A DNA stretch of 10,406 bases. Source: Candidatus Woesearchaeota archaeon (GTDB lineage Archaea > Nanobdellota > Nanobdellia > Woesearchaeales > JAFCFN01). The notes below the pieces were generated by a model. It did not search any database. It saw nothing but the letters and a program-made list of their open reading frames with translations, and had not been told where the DNA came from. This document shows, one piece after another, positions 1 to 5,218 of the stretch. The stretch covers positions 1 to 10,406 of the forward strand of contig JAFCEI010000019.1 of the NCBI GenBank assembly GCA_017609245.1. The letters run 5' to 3'. The position numbers were made by a program, and so were the translations under genes. Numbering within the stretch: the stretch's first letter is position 1; every line of letters starts with the position of its first letter.

Positions 1-1108
1 TGGAATTTTTGATTTTAATAACAATGTATTGATGAACATAAATAACTTATATGCTGGTGGCAAAATCGGCATCGGAACAACCTCTCCTTCAACAAAGCTT
101 GATGTGAATGGGAGTGTTAATGTGACAGGAACTGTTTATGCAACTAATTTCAGCAGCAACTCACCATTGAGACTGCAGACAGGAGGTTTGACAAGGATTT
201 TTGTTGACGATACTACTGGTTATGTTGGCATCGGCACTTCAGAGCCTGATGATAGCTTGCATGTAACGGGCGCTATTCGATCTGATACCAGCCTGGGGGC
301 TGCTGACCTGTATATATCAGATAGCGCAGAGATTCTTGAGTATTTATATGTTGGTGAAGATCTTTCAGTGATAGGGGAGATAATAGCAGATGGTGGAATT
401 GGTGCTAATTATATTGAAGTAAGCAATGATCTTTATCCAGGGGATGATAATAATTCAAATCTCGGATTATCAGATAAACGTTGGGCCAATTCGCATATTA
501 TAAACTTATATGCGGCTGGAAATGTAGGAATTGGGACAACTTCACCAACAGCAAAACTGCATGTGAACGGGAGTGCAAATATAACTGGCAGTTTATATGC
601 TGGCACTGGCTCTTCGCCTGTGCTGTTTGTTGATGATAGTGCAAATAAGGTAGGGATTGGAACAAATAACCCAGAAGAAATTTTAGAAATCAAAAACCCA
701 AGCGGAACGTCAAGTGTTTCCATAACTGCTGGAGGAAGTTCCTATTATTCTAATCTTCTGTTTAAAGATCCGGGAAGCAGTACGGGAGGCGCAATTATAT
801 ATGATCATGATGATGACAGACTTATGATCAGAACACACAACACTAACAAAATCTATATTGAAAAAGATGGAAATGTAAGTATAAGTCCATTTTCACCGGC
901 AAAACTAGATGTGAATGGAAGAATCAAGATGAGTTATGAGAGCAATTCTGTAAGTGGAGGATCTACAGCTTATATGAGATCTGCAGGAAGTTGTTCTTCA
1001 AATGAGAGAGGAACAATGTATATTGGAGAATATAACGATCGTGATCGTTTATGTGTTTGTTTAAAGGACGCTGTTGATACATTCACTTGGTTTTGCTTTG
1101 GAAGATAA
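1..1108 (+). CDS. Repeat-containing fibre/adhesin-like protein, 3' part (5'-truncated by window edge)
   Basis: The reading frame is open from base 2 to the TAA at 1106-1108. The first possible starts inside the window (TTG at 29, ATG at 32) are probably not the real start, because the frame continues upstream without a stop. Five copies of an 18-residue motif of the form G-x-V-G-I-G-T-x-x-P-x-x-x-L-x-V-N-G are spaced irregularly. Between copies 2 and 3 lies a segment (DLYPGDDNNSNLGLSDKRW) of the type found in phage and archaeal fibre proteins. The last 40 residues contain SCSSNERGTMY and LCVCLKDAVDTFTWFCFGR, resembling a small cysteine-bearing C-terminal domain seen after such repeats. No membrane segment is visible in this part. 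Proteins of this kind are generally beta-rich, trimeric, secreted stalks used in attachment; that role is inferred here. The end looks natural rather than cut by the IS, which begins within about 25 nt. Confidence 0.8.
   Translation, partial: GIFDFNNNVLMNINNLYAGGKIGIGTTSPSTKLDVNGSVNVTGTVYATNFSSNSPLRLQTGGLTRIFVDDTTGYVGIGTSEPDDSLHVTGAIRSDTSLGAADLYISDSAEILEYLYVGEDLSVIGEIIADGGIGANYIEVSNDLYPGDDNNSNLGLSDKRWANSHIINLYAAGNVGIGTTSPTAKLHVNGSANITGSLYAGTGSSPVLFVDDSANKVGIGTNNPEEILEIKNPSGTSSVSITAGGSSYYSNLLFKDPGSSTGGAIIYDHDDDRLMIRTHNTNKIYIEKDGNVSISPFSPAKLDVNGRIKMSYESNSVSGGSTAYMRSAGSCSSNERGTMYIGEYNDRDRLCVCLKDAVDTFTWFCFGR
59..919 (+). repeat. Five dispersed copies of the GIGT-SP-KLDVNG coding repeat
   Basis: Copies lie at 59-112, 218-271, 518-571, 644-697 and 869-919. 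Copies 1 and 3 are closest to consensus (VGIGTTSPTAKLHVNG type). Copies 2, 4 and 5 are degenerate: SEPDDSLHVTG, NNPEEILEIKN and SISPFSPAKLDVNG. Two copies are preceded by an F-V-D-D box (residues IFVDD and LFVDD), suggesting that the larger ancestral unit included this upstream strand. The spacing is irregular, so these are old domain repeats and not a recent tandem expansion. Confidence 0.8.
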
Positions 1109-1130
1109 AAATGGTAAAAACTAAAATGAT

Positions 1131-1157
1131 CCTCCTCGCACTGAAGTGCGAGGTATC
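1131..1157 (-). repeat. Right-end (RE) subterminal hairpin of the IS200-like element
   Basis: The stem is CCTCGCACT / AGTGCGAGG (1134-1142 with 1145-1153); in practice it would fold as an 8-bp stem with a TGAA loop. With its flanks it matches the left-end copy at 25 of 27 positions. This imperfect-palindrome type is what TnpA recognises as single-stranded DNA in this family. Confidence 0.75.
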
Positions 1158-1163
1158 ACTTAA

Positions 1164-1742
1164 TCAAACAAAAGCAGACAAATGCTTTTGGTGATAATAA
1201 GCAGGAAGCTTATTATCAGGTAAAGACCAAGATCCTTGGCTGTACTTGATGTAATTTTGAATTACATCTGCAGTAACATTGCCAACAAATCTGAAGAACT
1301 TTCCGGAGCTCCAGAAGTGTCCTTTCCTGAAGTAAGTCCTAAACCAAGGAAAGTTCATGAACAAAACAGAAGCTGTTTTGGCTTTAAGCAAAGCTAAAAC
1401 ATAAGTTACAGCAATGCTTGGAGGAAATCCTACAAATCAATGCACATGGTCTGACATGACCTGCAGTTCATGAATTTGCCAGCCTTTTTGAGCGGCAATA
1501 AGCTTTATCATGCCTTCAACACATGCTTTCAAGCTGTGCCTATTCAAGAAAGAATGGGCATATTTAACCTTCCACACTATGCGGAAGCAGTTTTGGCCAA
1601 CAGAGTGGCTGAAATGGTTTAAACCTTTTATTTTTGTTGCCTCCTGCGCAACAAAAATGTTATAGCTCACGCTAAACAAATCGTAAAATTTGGATGCGTG
1701 CGCCGAATTTTCGCTGCGCACGCATTTATAATCAAATGTCAA
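1164..1742 (-). pseudogene. tnpA: IS200/IS605 TnpA transposase, interrupted by one in-frame TGA
   Basis: Read on the minus strand from ATG at 1742, the frame gives an N-terminal part with NHFSHSVGQNCFRIVWKVKY (the usual family start is close to SHSVG). It then gives HELQVMSDHVH, whose H-V-H is the HUH metal-binding motif. A TGA at 1437-1439 follows at once, where homologues normally have Leu or Ile. The same frame continues without another lesion: FVGFPPSIAVTYVLALLKAKTAS, then GHFWSSGKFFRFVGNVTADVIQNYIKYSQG, which carries the likely catalytic tyrosine in NYIK, ending at TGA 1164-1166. Both catalytic halves are thus preserved and one substitution (for example TTA to TGA) explains the break. 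The first 40 or so residues (MTFDYKCV...) are longer than the family norm of about 130-155 residues and may not be translated. A MAG sequencing error is possible but cannot be judged here. Confidence 0.85.
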
Positions 1743-1762
1743 AGAAAATGTTTATGGAGGAC

Positions 1763-1802
1763 GGCGATTCCTCCTAGCACTGAAGTGCTAGGTATCCTCG
1801 CC
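1763..1802 (-). repeat. Left-end (LE) subterminal hairpin of the IS200-like element
   Basis: The core stem is CCTAGCACT / AGTGCTAGG (1773-1781 with 1784-1792), flanked by the same CCT and TATC sequences as the right end. Relative to the right end one base pair is swapped: C1137-G1150 is replaced by A1776-T1789, so pairing is kept. An extra outer stem GGCGA/TCGCC (1763-1767 with 1798-1802) across a 5/5 internal loop is present only at this end. Confidence 0.75.
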
Positions 1803-1812
1803 AGATAATGTA

Positions 1813-1858
1813 ATGAAACAAAATCCAAAAAATCGCAGTTTTACATATTCACAGATGT
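1813..1858 (+). pseudogene. Relic of a pilin-type gene start (duplicate of the start of the gene at 2963)
   Basis: Bases 1826-1858 match 2974-3006 at 31 of 33 positions. In the matching frame they encode S-K-K-S-Q-F-Y-I-F-T-D-V, against N-K-K-A-Q-F-Y-I-F-T-A-V in the intact gene. An ATGAAACA at 1813-1820 also matches 2943-2950. The copy is out of frame with its ATG, and downstream the similarity vanishes within a few codons, reaching TGA soon after. It is best read as the broken 5' end of a pilin gene or as a duplication made when the neighbouring cassette arrived. It has no visible coding role. Confidence 0.55.
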
Positions 1859-1872
1859 TAAAAAAACAAATG

Positions 1873-1882
1873 TTTATAAATG
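1873..1882 (+). promoter_or_regulatory. Candidate archaeal TATA box for the MNT/HEPN pair
   Basis: The sequence TTTATAAATG sits with its centre about 34 nt before the ATG at 1911. An archaeal start site about 25-28 nt downstream would fall near 1903, giving a very short leader. No Shine-Dalgarno precedes the ATG, which fits near-leaderless translation. The surrounding DNA is AT-rich, so this rests on position as much as sequence. Confidence 0.5.
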
Positions 1883-1910
1883 AATGTAAATAATTACACA
1901 ATTGAGTAGA

Positions 1911-2480
1911 ATGATACACAATAAATATTACCAAATATTGAAACAATTCCTTGGAGATTATGATAAACAGATTTATGGAAGGGAGTTGGTGGGAAAGGTC
2001 AATATAAGTCAGAAAAATATTGCTTTGGTTTTAAATGAGCTTAAAAAAGAAGGTATACTGTCATCAAAAATCAGCGGAAATATGAAATATTTTTTCCTAA
2101 ATAAGTCAAACCCCCTGATTAAAAAATATTTATTGATCACAGAGATGGAACGCTCGGTTAGATTTTTAGAAAAACATCCTAAAATTAAACAAATCTCAAT
2201 TAGTATTAAAGCAGATATTTTGTGTATCTTTGGGAGTTATGCAAAAGGTGTGCAAAAGAAAGGGTCTGATCTAGATTTATTTATTGTGGGCAGATACAAC
2301 AAAGACAAAATTAAAAAGCTTGAAGATAAGTACGATGTAAAGATCAGTATAAAAAACGCTTCGAGATCAGACTTTATTAAATCCATAAAAGAAAGCGACC
2401 CCTTAATAAAAGAAATAATCTCAAACCATGTTTTAATCTCAGGCTATGAAGAATTTATTGAAGAGGTAATAAAATGGTGA
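1911..2480 (+). CDS. Winged-helix/MNT nucleotidyltransferase protein (HEPN partner, antitoxin-like)
   Basis: The 189-residue product has two parts. Residues 1-75 look like a winged helix-turn-helix: NISQKNIALVLNELKKEGILSS reads as recognition helix and turn, and SGNMKYFFLN as the wing. Residues about 98-180 form a minimal nucleotidyltransferase domain with the signature GSYAKGVQKKGSDLDLFIVG at 108-127. It keeps G108-S109 and the metal-binding D120-x-D122. The usual R of GSYARG is K here. In known MNT/HEPN systems the MNT protein neutralises the HEPN RNase, in some cases by adding nucleotides to it; the winged helix suggests DNA-binding autoregulation. ATG 1911 was preferred to TTG 1902 because it follows the TATA box at leaderless distance. 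The HEPN gene overlaps its end (ATGGTGA), so the two were translated together. The gene itself appears intact. Confidence 0.85.
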   Translation: MIHNKYYQILKQFLGDYDKQIYGRELVGKVNISQKNIALVLNELKKEGILSSKISGNMKYFFLNKSNPLIKKYLLITEMERSVRFLEKHPKIKQISISIKADILCIFGSYAKGVQKKGSDLDLFIVGRYNKDKIKKLEDKYDVKISIKNASRSDFIKSIKESDPLIKEIISNHVLISGYEEFIEEVIKW

Positions 2481-2946
2481 CAATTAAATGGTGTTTAAAA
2501 AATAAAAATGGGATAGAATTAATAGAACCCAACGAAAATATGGCAAACTCTTATTTAAAAATGGCAGAAGAATCTCTGGAGATGGTCCCAAAAACAAAAG
2601 AAAGCAAGATATGGTCAGCTTCAACTGCTTATTACACATTATACTACTCTATTTACGCGGTTATGATGAAAATTGGTGTAAAATGTGAAATTCACTCTTG
2701 TTCAATAGAATTTATGAAACAATTCTTATCAAAGTATTATGACTCAAATAATGCAGAGTAAATAGAAAAAGCATTCGATATGAGGAATGATGCCCAATAT
2801 TACCCTGGCAGGCTGATATCTGATGCAGAATTAGAGCATATAAAAAAAGAGGCAGCTAATTTTTTTGTGAAAACCAAAGATATCCTTTCAAAATAACTGA
2901 AGAAGATATAATAAAAATAAGAAATAAACTAAACGAGCAAAGATGA
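2474..2946 (+). pseudogene. HEPN-domain protein (toxin-like), broken by in-frame TAA and a probable frameshift
   Basis: The frame from ATG 2474 encodes IKWCLKNKNGIELIEPNENMANSYLKMAEESLE, then STAYYTLYYSIYAVMMKIGVKCEIHSC, typical of archaeal HEPN proteins paired with MNT. It stops at TAA 2759-2761 after 95 residues. The same frame then continues with IEKAFDMRNDAQYYPGRL and on to TAA 2894-2896. This second part carries the expected HEPN motif position (R-N-x-x-x-H); here it reads R-N-D-A-Q-Y, with Tyr in place of the catalytic His. After 2896, a shift of one base at an A-run gives ITEEDIIKIRNKLNEQR ending at TGA 2944-2946, plausibly the original C-terminus. The 95-residue product alone lacks the R-N motif and should not be a working RNase. 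A translational restart at ATG 2780 is possible but would give only a fragment. Confidence 0.75.
2905..2914 (+). promoter_or_regulatory. Weak candidate TATA box for the pilus operon
   Basis: GATATAATAA resembles an archaeal TATA box about 50 nt before the ATG at 2963 and would start transcription near 2935. It lies inside the decayed HEPN tail, and the region is rich in A and T, so chance is a real alternative. The first operon gene has no clear Shine-Dalgarno. Confidence 0.25.
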
Positions 2947-2962
2947 AACATATGATTCAAAA

Positions 2963-3460
2963 ATGATACACAACAAAAAAGCGCAGTTTTACATATTCAC
3001 AGCTGTAATCTTATGCACATATTTATTCAGTTTGGTGTCTGTGATTTCACAAAAAACAGAAGAAAGCGACAAGTTTGAGATATTGAAGGAAAATTACGTA
3101 AAAGAGAGTTCAGAAGCAATAAACTCTGCAGTATACAACAAGGGTGATGTTTCAGACCAGTTAGATGATTTTAGCACGAATTTTATTGATTATGCAAAGA
3201 CAAAGGGTATTGATCTGGAGATGCTGACCATAGTGGTGCAAGATGACATAGAAATAAATAATTATTTAAATGGAGAAGCACAAATAAACAATAATGTCCT
3301 CAATAAGGGACAAAATTTAATAATAGATAAAACAGACCAGATAACTGTTGAAGCATATGGAAATGAGTATGTTTTTGATATGTCTGATGAGCCTTTGCAA
3401 TTGAAAGGCATGCTAAGAACTCAGAAAGACAGTAACATACAGGTGCACATAATACAATGA
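2963..3460 (+). CDS. Small class III signal-peptide protein, pilin-like
   Basis: The N-terminus MIHNKKA-QFYIFTAVILCTYLFSLVSVI is a short basic leader followed directly by a hydrophobic helix. This is the layout cut by archaeal prepilin peptidases (EppA/PibD type), with likely cleavage between A7 and Q8. The remaining 130 residues are acidic and polar (DVSDQLDDFSTNFIDYAK, MLTIVVQDDIEINN), with beta-strand-like stretches near the end and no further membrane span. This suggests a minor or initiating pilin-like subunit anchored by its helix. It is the first gene of the pilus operon; its TGA overlaps an upstream start of the next gene, although the better start is 18 nt further on. A 7-codon reading frame (ATG 2943 to TGA 2964-2966) ends on its start codon. 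I do not recognise a named family beyond the signal peptide. Confidence 0.75.
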   Translation: MIHNKKAQFYIFTAVILCTYLFSLVSVISQKTEESDKFEILKENYVKESSEAINSAVYNKGDVSDQLDDFSTNFIDYAKTKGIDLEMLTIVVQDDIEINNYLNGEAQINNNVLNKGQNLIIDKTDQITVEAYGNEYVFDMSDEPLQLKGMLRTQKDSNIQVHIIQ

Positions 3461-3477
3461 AAAAAGAGGGAATAAAC

Positions 3478-3933
3478 ATGGTTTTGTATAATAAGAGAGG
3501 CATTGCAATCTGGATGTCTTGGGTGCTGTTGATAGCATTCATGGTAGCTTTAAGTGCATTTATGAACCAGTGGATAACTGGATATTCAAGATCTACTGCA
3601 GAAGATATAGAAACAACATATGATGAAGAGAGCTGCACAAGGGTTGCATTGGACATATCTGGGTGTCAGGAATCAGAAAAATTGAACATTGAAGTTGAAA
3701 ATAATGGTGATCTGAGCATAGATAAGATCATATTCAGATTATATGACCTATACAGTGAGGTAGAATCAAAAGAAAAAGAGGTTGACATTAAAGCAGGCAA
3801 GACAAAATACGTAGAAGTGCTGAAACAAGGAACAATCCACATGGTAGAAAGCATACCTGTTTTAGTAAGCGATGATGCAGTGACTGTGTGCAGAAACAAG
3901 ATGCATGTGTTGGAAGACATTGAAACATGCTAA
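3478..3933 (+). CDS. Type IV pilin-like protein with four cysteines (first of two)
   Basis: The start at ATG 3478 was chosen over the in-frame ATG at 3457 because GAGGG (3466-3470) lies 7 nt before it and it gives a standard leader, MVLYNKRG-IAIWMSWVLLIAFMVALSAF. Cleavage is expected after G8. The 151-residue product has the hydrophobic helix at about 9-30 and then a beta-rich extracellular domain (LNIEVENNGDLSIDKIIFRLYD). Its cysteines are at 53, 63, 138 and 151, the last being the C-terminal residue. The pattern parallels the pilin at 4298 (C53, C70, C153, C166), so the two are probably paralogous pilins held by two disulphides. The N-G-x-x-x-I-x-x-I/L strand is typical of archaeal pilin head domains. 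The role as pilus subunit is inferred from the signal peptide and operon. Confidence 0.8.
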   Translation: MVLYNKRGIAIWMSWVLLIAFMVALSAFMNQWITGYSRSTAEDIETTYDEESCTRVALDISGCQESEKLNIEVENNGDLSIDKIIFRLYDLYSEVESKEKEVDIKAGKTKYVEVLKQGTIHMVESIPVLVSDDAVTVCRNKMHVLEDIETC

Positions 3934-3941
3934 ATAAAAAA

Positions 3942-3993
3942 GAGGCTGTGCGAAATAAAATTTCGCTGGCCTCAGATTAAAAAAAATCAGAGG
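3942..3993 (+). promoter_or_regulatory. Intergenic pair of mutually exclusive RNA hairpins before the gene at 4002
   Basis: Hairpin A: GAGGC (3942-3946) pairs with GCCTC (3969-3973), enclosing a perfect 7-bp stem GCGAAAT/ATTTCGC (3950-3956 with 3960-3966) around an AAA loop. Hairpin B: CCTCAGATT (3970-3978) pairs with AATCAGAGG (3985-3993) with one A-A mismatch and an A6 loop. Both need bases 3970-3973, so they cannot coexist. Hairpin B covers the GAGG of the Shine-Dalgarno of the next gene. This could tune expression of the downstream operon or act as an RNA processing site. No T-run follows, so it is not a classic terminator. Confidence 0.45.
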
Positions 3994-4001
3994 TGAGAAA
4001 G

Positions 4002-4301
4002 ATGGCAAGGCTATCTGAAAAAAATAAAGAATTGATTGACCTGGAGCTGGAGAAATCAAGGCTAAACAGAGAAAAGAGTGTCATGGTATTGAACAAGGCA
4101 TTATTCCTTTATTTCTGCTTTTTATTTGTGGGAATTATTGGCTTTATCAATAAATATATATCTGCAGCATATCTGAATATCTTAATAGTTTTAGCTTTAA
4201 TAGCTTTGATTATAGGCATCTTTCCTTATGTAAATGTGATGCATAAGGAAGAAAGAAGGTTAAATCAATTAATATCTAAAATAAAGAGAGGTGGAAAATG
4301 A
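4002..4301 (+). CDS. Small two-TM membrane protein of the pilus operon
   Basis: The 99-residue product starts at ATG 4002, with AGGTG (3991-3995) as ribosome binding site; the in-frame GTG at 3993 lies within that site and was rejected. The N-terminal 27 residues are a charged helix (LSEKNKELIDLELEKSRLNREKS). Two membrane spans follow (about VLNKALFLYFCFLFVGIIGF and ILIVLALIALIIGIFPYV), with a short loop between and a basic helical tail (HKEERRLNQLISKIKRGGK). Both termini are probably cytoplasmic. The stop overlaps the next pilin start (ATGA). I do not recognise the family. Its place between two pilin genes suggests an assembly or inner-membrane accessory role, which is inference. Confidence 0.75.
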   Translation: MARLSEKNKELIDLELEKSRLNREKSVMVLNKALFLYFCFLFVGIIGFINKYISAAYLNILIVLALIALIIGIFPYVNVMHKEERRLNQLISKIKRGGK

Positions 4302-4801
4302 GAATAGGAAAAAAAGCGGTTAGTCCGTTGATCGCAACTGTGCTGTTGATTGCATTTGCAGTGGCTCTTGGAGCAGTTGTGATGAACTGGGGAAGAAGTT
4401 ATGTAGAAACAACAGCAGAATATGCAGAAAGAGGGTCTGACATACAGATATTGTGCAGCAGGGACATAAATCTGAAGGTAGTGGATGGAGTAGAAAACAG
4501 TTTGTGTTATAATGACACTGAAAAACAAATAAATTTTATGCTAGAGAATGCAGGGACGATAGACATAGAGGGTCTGCAAGTAACAGTAATTGGAGCAAGC
4601 GATATTAACACAACTGACTTAGATAATGCGACAATTGAGATAGGACATATTAAGAGATTTAATGTAAACTATAACAATGACACGATGGGTGAAATATTAG
4701 AGATCAAGTTTGTTCCTATGATAGAAACAACAACAACCAAAACATCAGTTCCATGCGCTAACTCGCCATTGAGAAAAACAGACATTACAGAGTGTGAATA
4801 A
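4298..4801 (+). CDS. Archaeal type IV pilin (second four-cysteine pilin, likely major subunit)
   Basis: MRIGKKA-VSPLIATVLLIAFAVALGAVV is a textbook archaeal pilin N-terminus: a basic leader, a prepilin peptidase site after A7, and the SPLIATVLLIA helix shared by euryarchaeal pilins and archaellin-like proteins. The 167-residue protein continues with N-W-G-R-S-Y and a beta-rich domain. Its cysteines at 53, 70, 153 and 166 could form two disulphides. Four N-x-S/T sequons (N72, N104, N110, N127) suggest N-glycosylation outside the cell, as on many archaeal pilins. GAGGTGG (4288-4294) provides a strong ribosome binding site, and the ATG overlaps the previous stop. The strong site and canonical helix make it the best candidate for the main filament subunit, though this cannot be proved from sequence. 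Confidence 0.88.
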   Translation: MRIGKKAVSPLIATVLLIAFAVALGAVVMNWGRSYVETTAEYAERGSDIQILCSRDINLKVVDGVENSLCYNDTEKQINFMLENAGTIDIEGLQVTVIGASDINTTDLDNATIEIGHIKRFNVNYNNDTMGEILEIKFVPMIETTTTKTSVPCANSPLRKTDITECE

Positions 4802-4805
4802 ATAG

Positions 4806-5207
4806 ATGGCTAAAAAACAGACAATAGCTGTTGTTGTTTTTTTAGCTATATTCATACTCCTTGGAGCGTATATTGCAGTAAGAACAGCAGTGATATACAG
4901 GATGGGAACTGGTTTTGCAAATGAGACATCAACGTCAACAGTGCAATGTGTCGGGTATATCTATGATATCCGAAATATAGAATACAGCAACAATCTGCTG
5001 GGTTTTGACCTGCAGAACAAGCCATTCAGCAGATATGACATCGATGAGATTGTAGTGATCAGTGAAAATGACCTAAAAGAGGTCATAACCAGGACTATCA
5101 TCGGAACTTCGAAAAGGATTGAGATTGATGATTTCAGCATCAACAACACGTTTTTGGTTGCTCCTGTTGGCTGCGAGGTGTATGGAAAGGCCTACAATAT
5201 AACATGA
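4806..5207 (+). CDS. Membrane-anchored small pilin-like or pilus accessory protein
   Basis: The 133-residue protein has a short basic start (MAKKQ), then one hydrophobic span TIAVVVFLAIFILLGAYIAV (about 6-25), then a mostly beta exterior domain. Two cysteines (C48 and C123) lie at either end of that domain and could form a disulphide. An N-x-T sequon is at N39, and others lie near the end. The K-K-Q-T-I start resembles a prepilin site only loosely, so it may be an uncleaved anchored protein and not a true pilin. It begins 4 nt after the previous stop and so is translated with it. I do not recognise a named family. Confidence 0.72.
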   Translation: MAKKQTIAVVVFLAIFILLGAYIAVRTAVIYRMGTGFANETSTSTVQCVGYIYDIRNIEYSNNLLGFDLQNKPFSRYDIDEIVVISENDLKEVITRTIIGTSKRIEIDDFSINNTFLVAPVGCEVYGKAYNIT

Positions 5208-5218
5208 GAGAGGTATGA

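Larger units (their letters stand above)
1115..1812 (-). mobile_element. IS200/IS605-family insertion sequence (tnpA only, probably inactive)
   Basis: The element is defined by a TnpA (HUH Y1 transposase) reading frame on the minus strand bracketed by two nearly identical subterminal hairpins in the same orientation. This is the organisation expected of IS200/IS605 elements, which have no terminal inverted repeats and make no target duplication. The hairpins are at 1134-1153 (right end, 11 nt past the tnpA stop) and 1773-1792 (left end). The outer tips are only estimated. On the minus strand a TTAC lies 17 nt outside the left hairpin, a distance and sequence reminiscent of the IS608 cleavage site, which would put the left tip near 1809; this is weak evidence. 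No tnpB is present. The element lies just after the fibre gene stop and just before a relic pilin start. Confidence 0.75.

Noticed and set aside
433..723. Minus-strand frame of 96 codons within the fibre gene
   Set aside because: It lies opposite the repeat-bearing plus-strand protein and shows no recognisable motif.
1131..1157. Hairpin after the fibre gene as an intrinsic terminator
   Set aside because: No T-run follows on the plus strand, and the same hairpin recurs at the other end of the IS, so it is a transposon end.
1902..1910. TTG at 1902 as start of the MNT gene
   Set aside because: ATG at 1911 is a stronger codon and fits the TATA box with a near-leaderless transcript.
1437..2761. 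In-frame TGA in tnpA and TAA in the HEPN gene as signs of stop-codon reassignment
   Set aside because: Two different stop codons are involved, and both TGA and TAA serve as normal ends of intact genes here (for example TGA at 5205-5207 and 7524-7526, TAA at 5894-5896). Decay or base errors explain them better.
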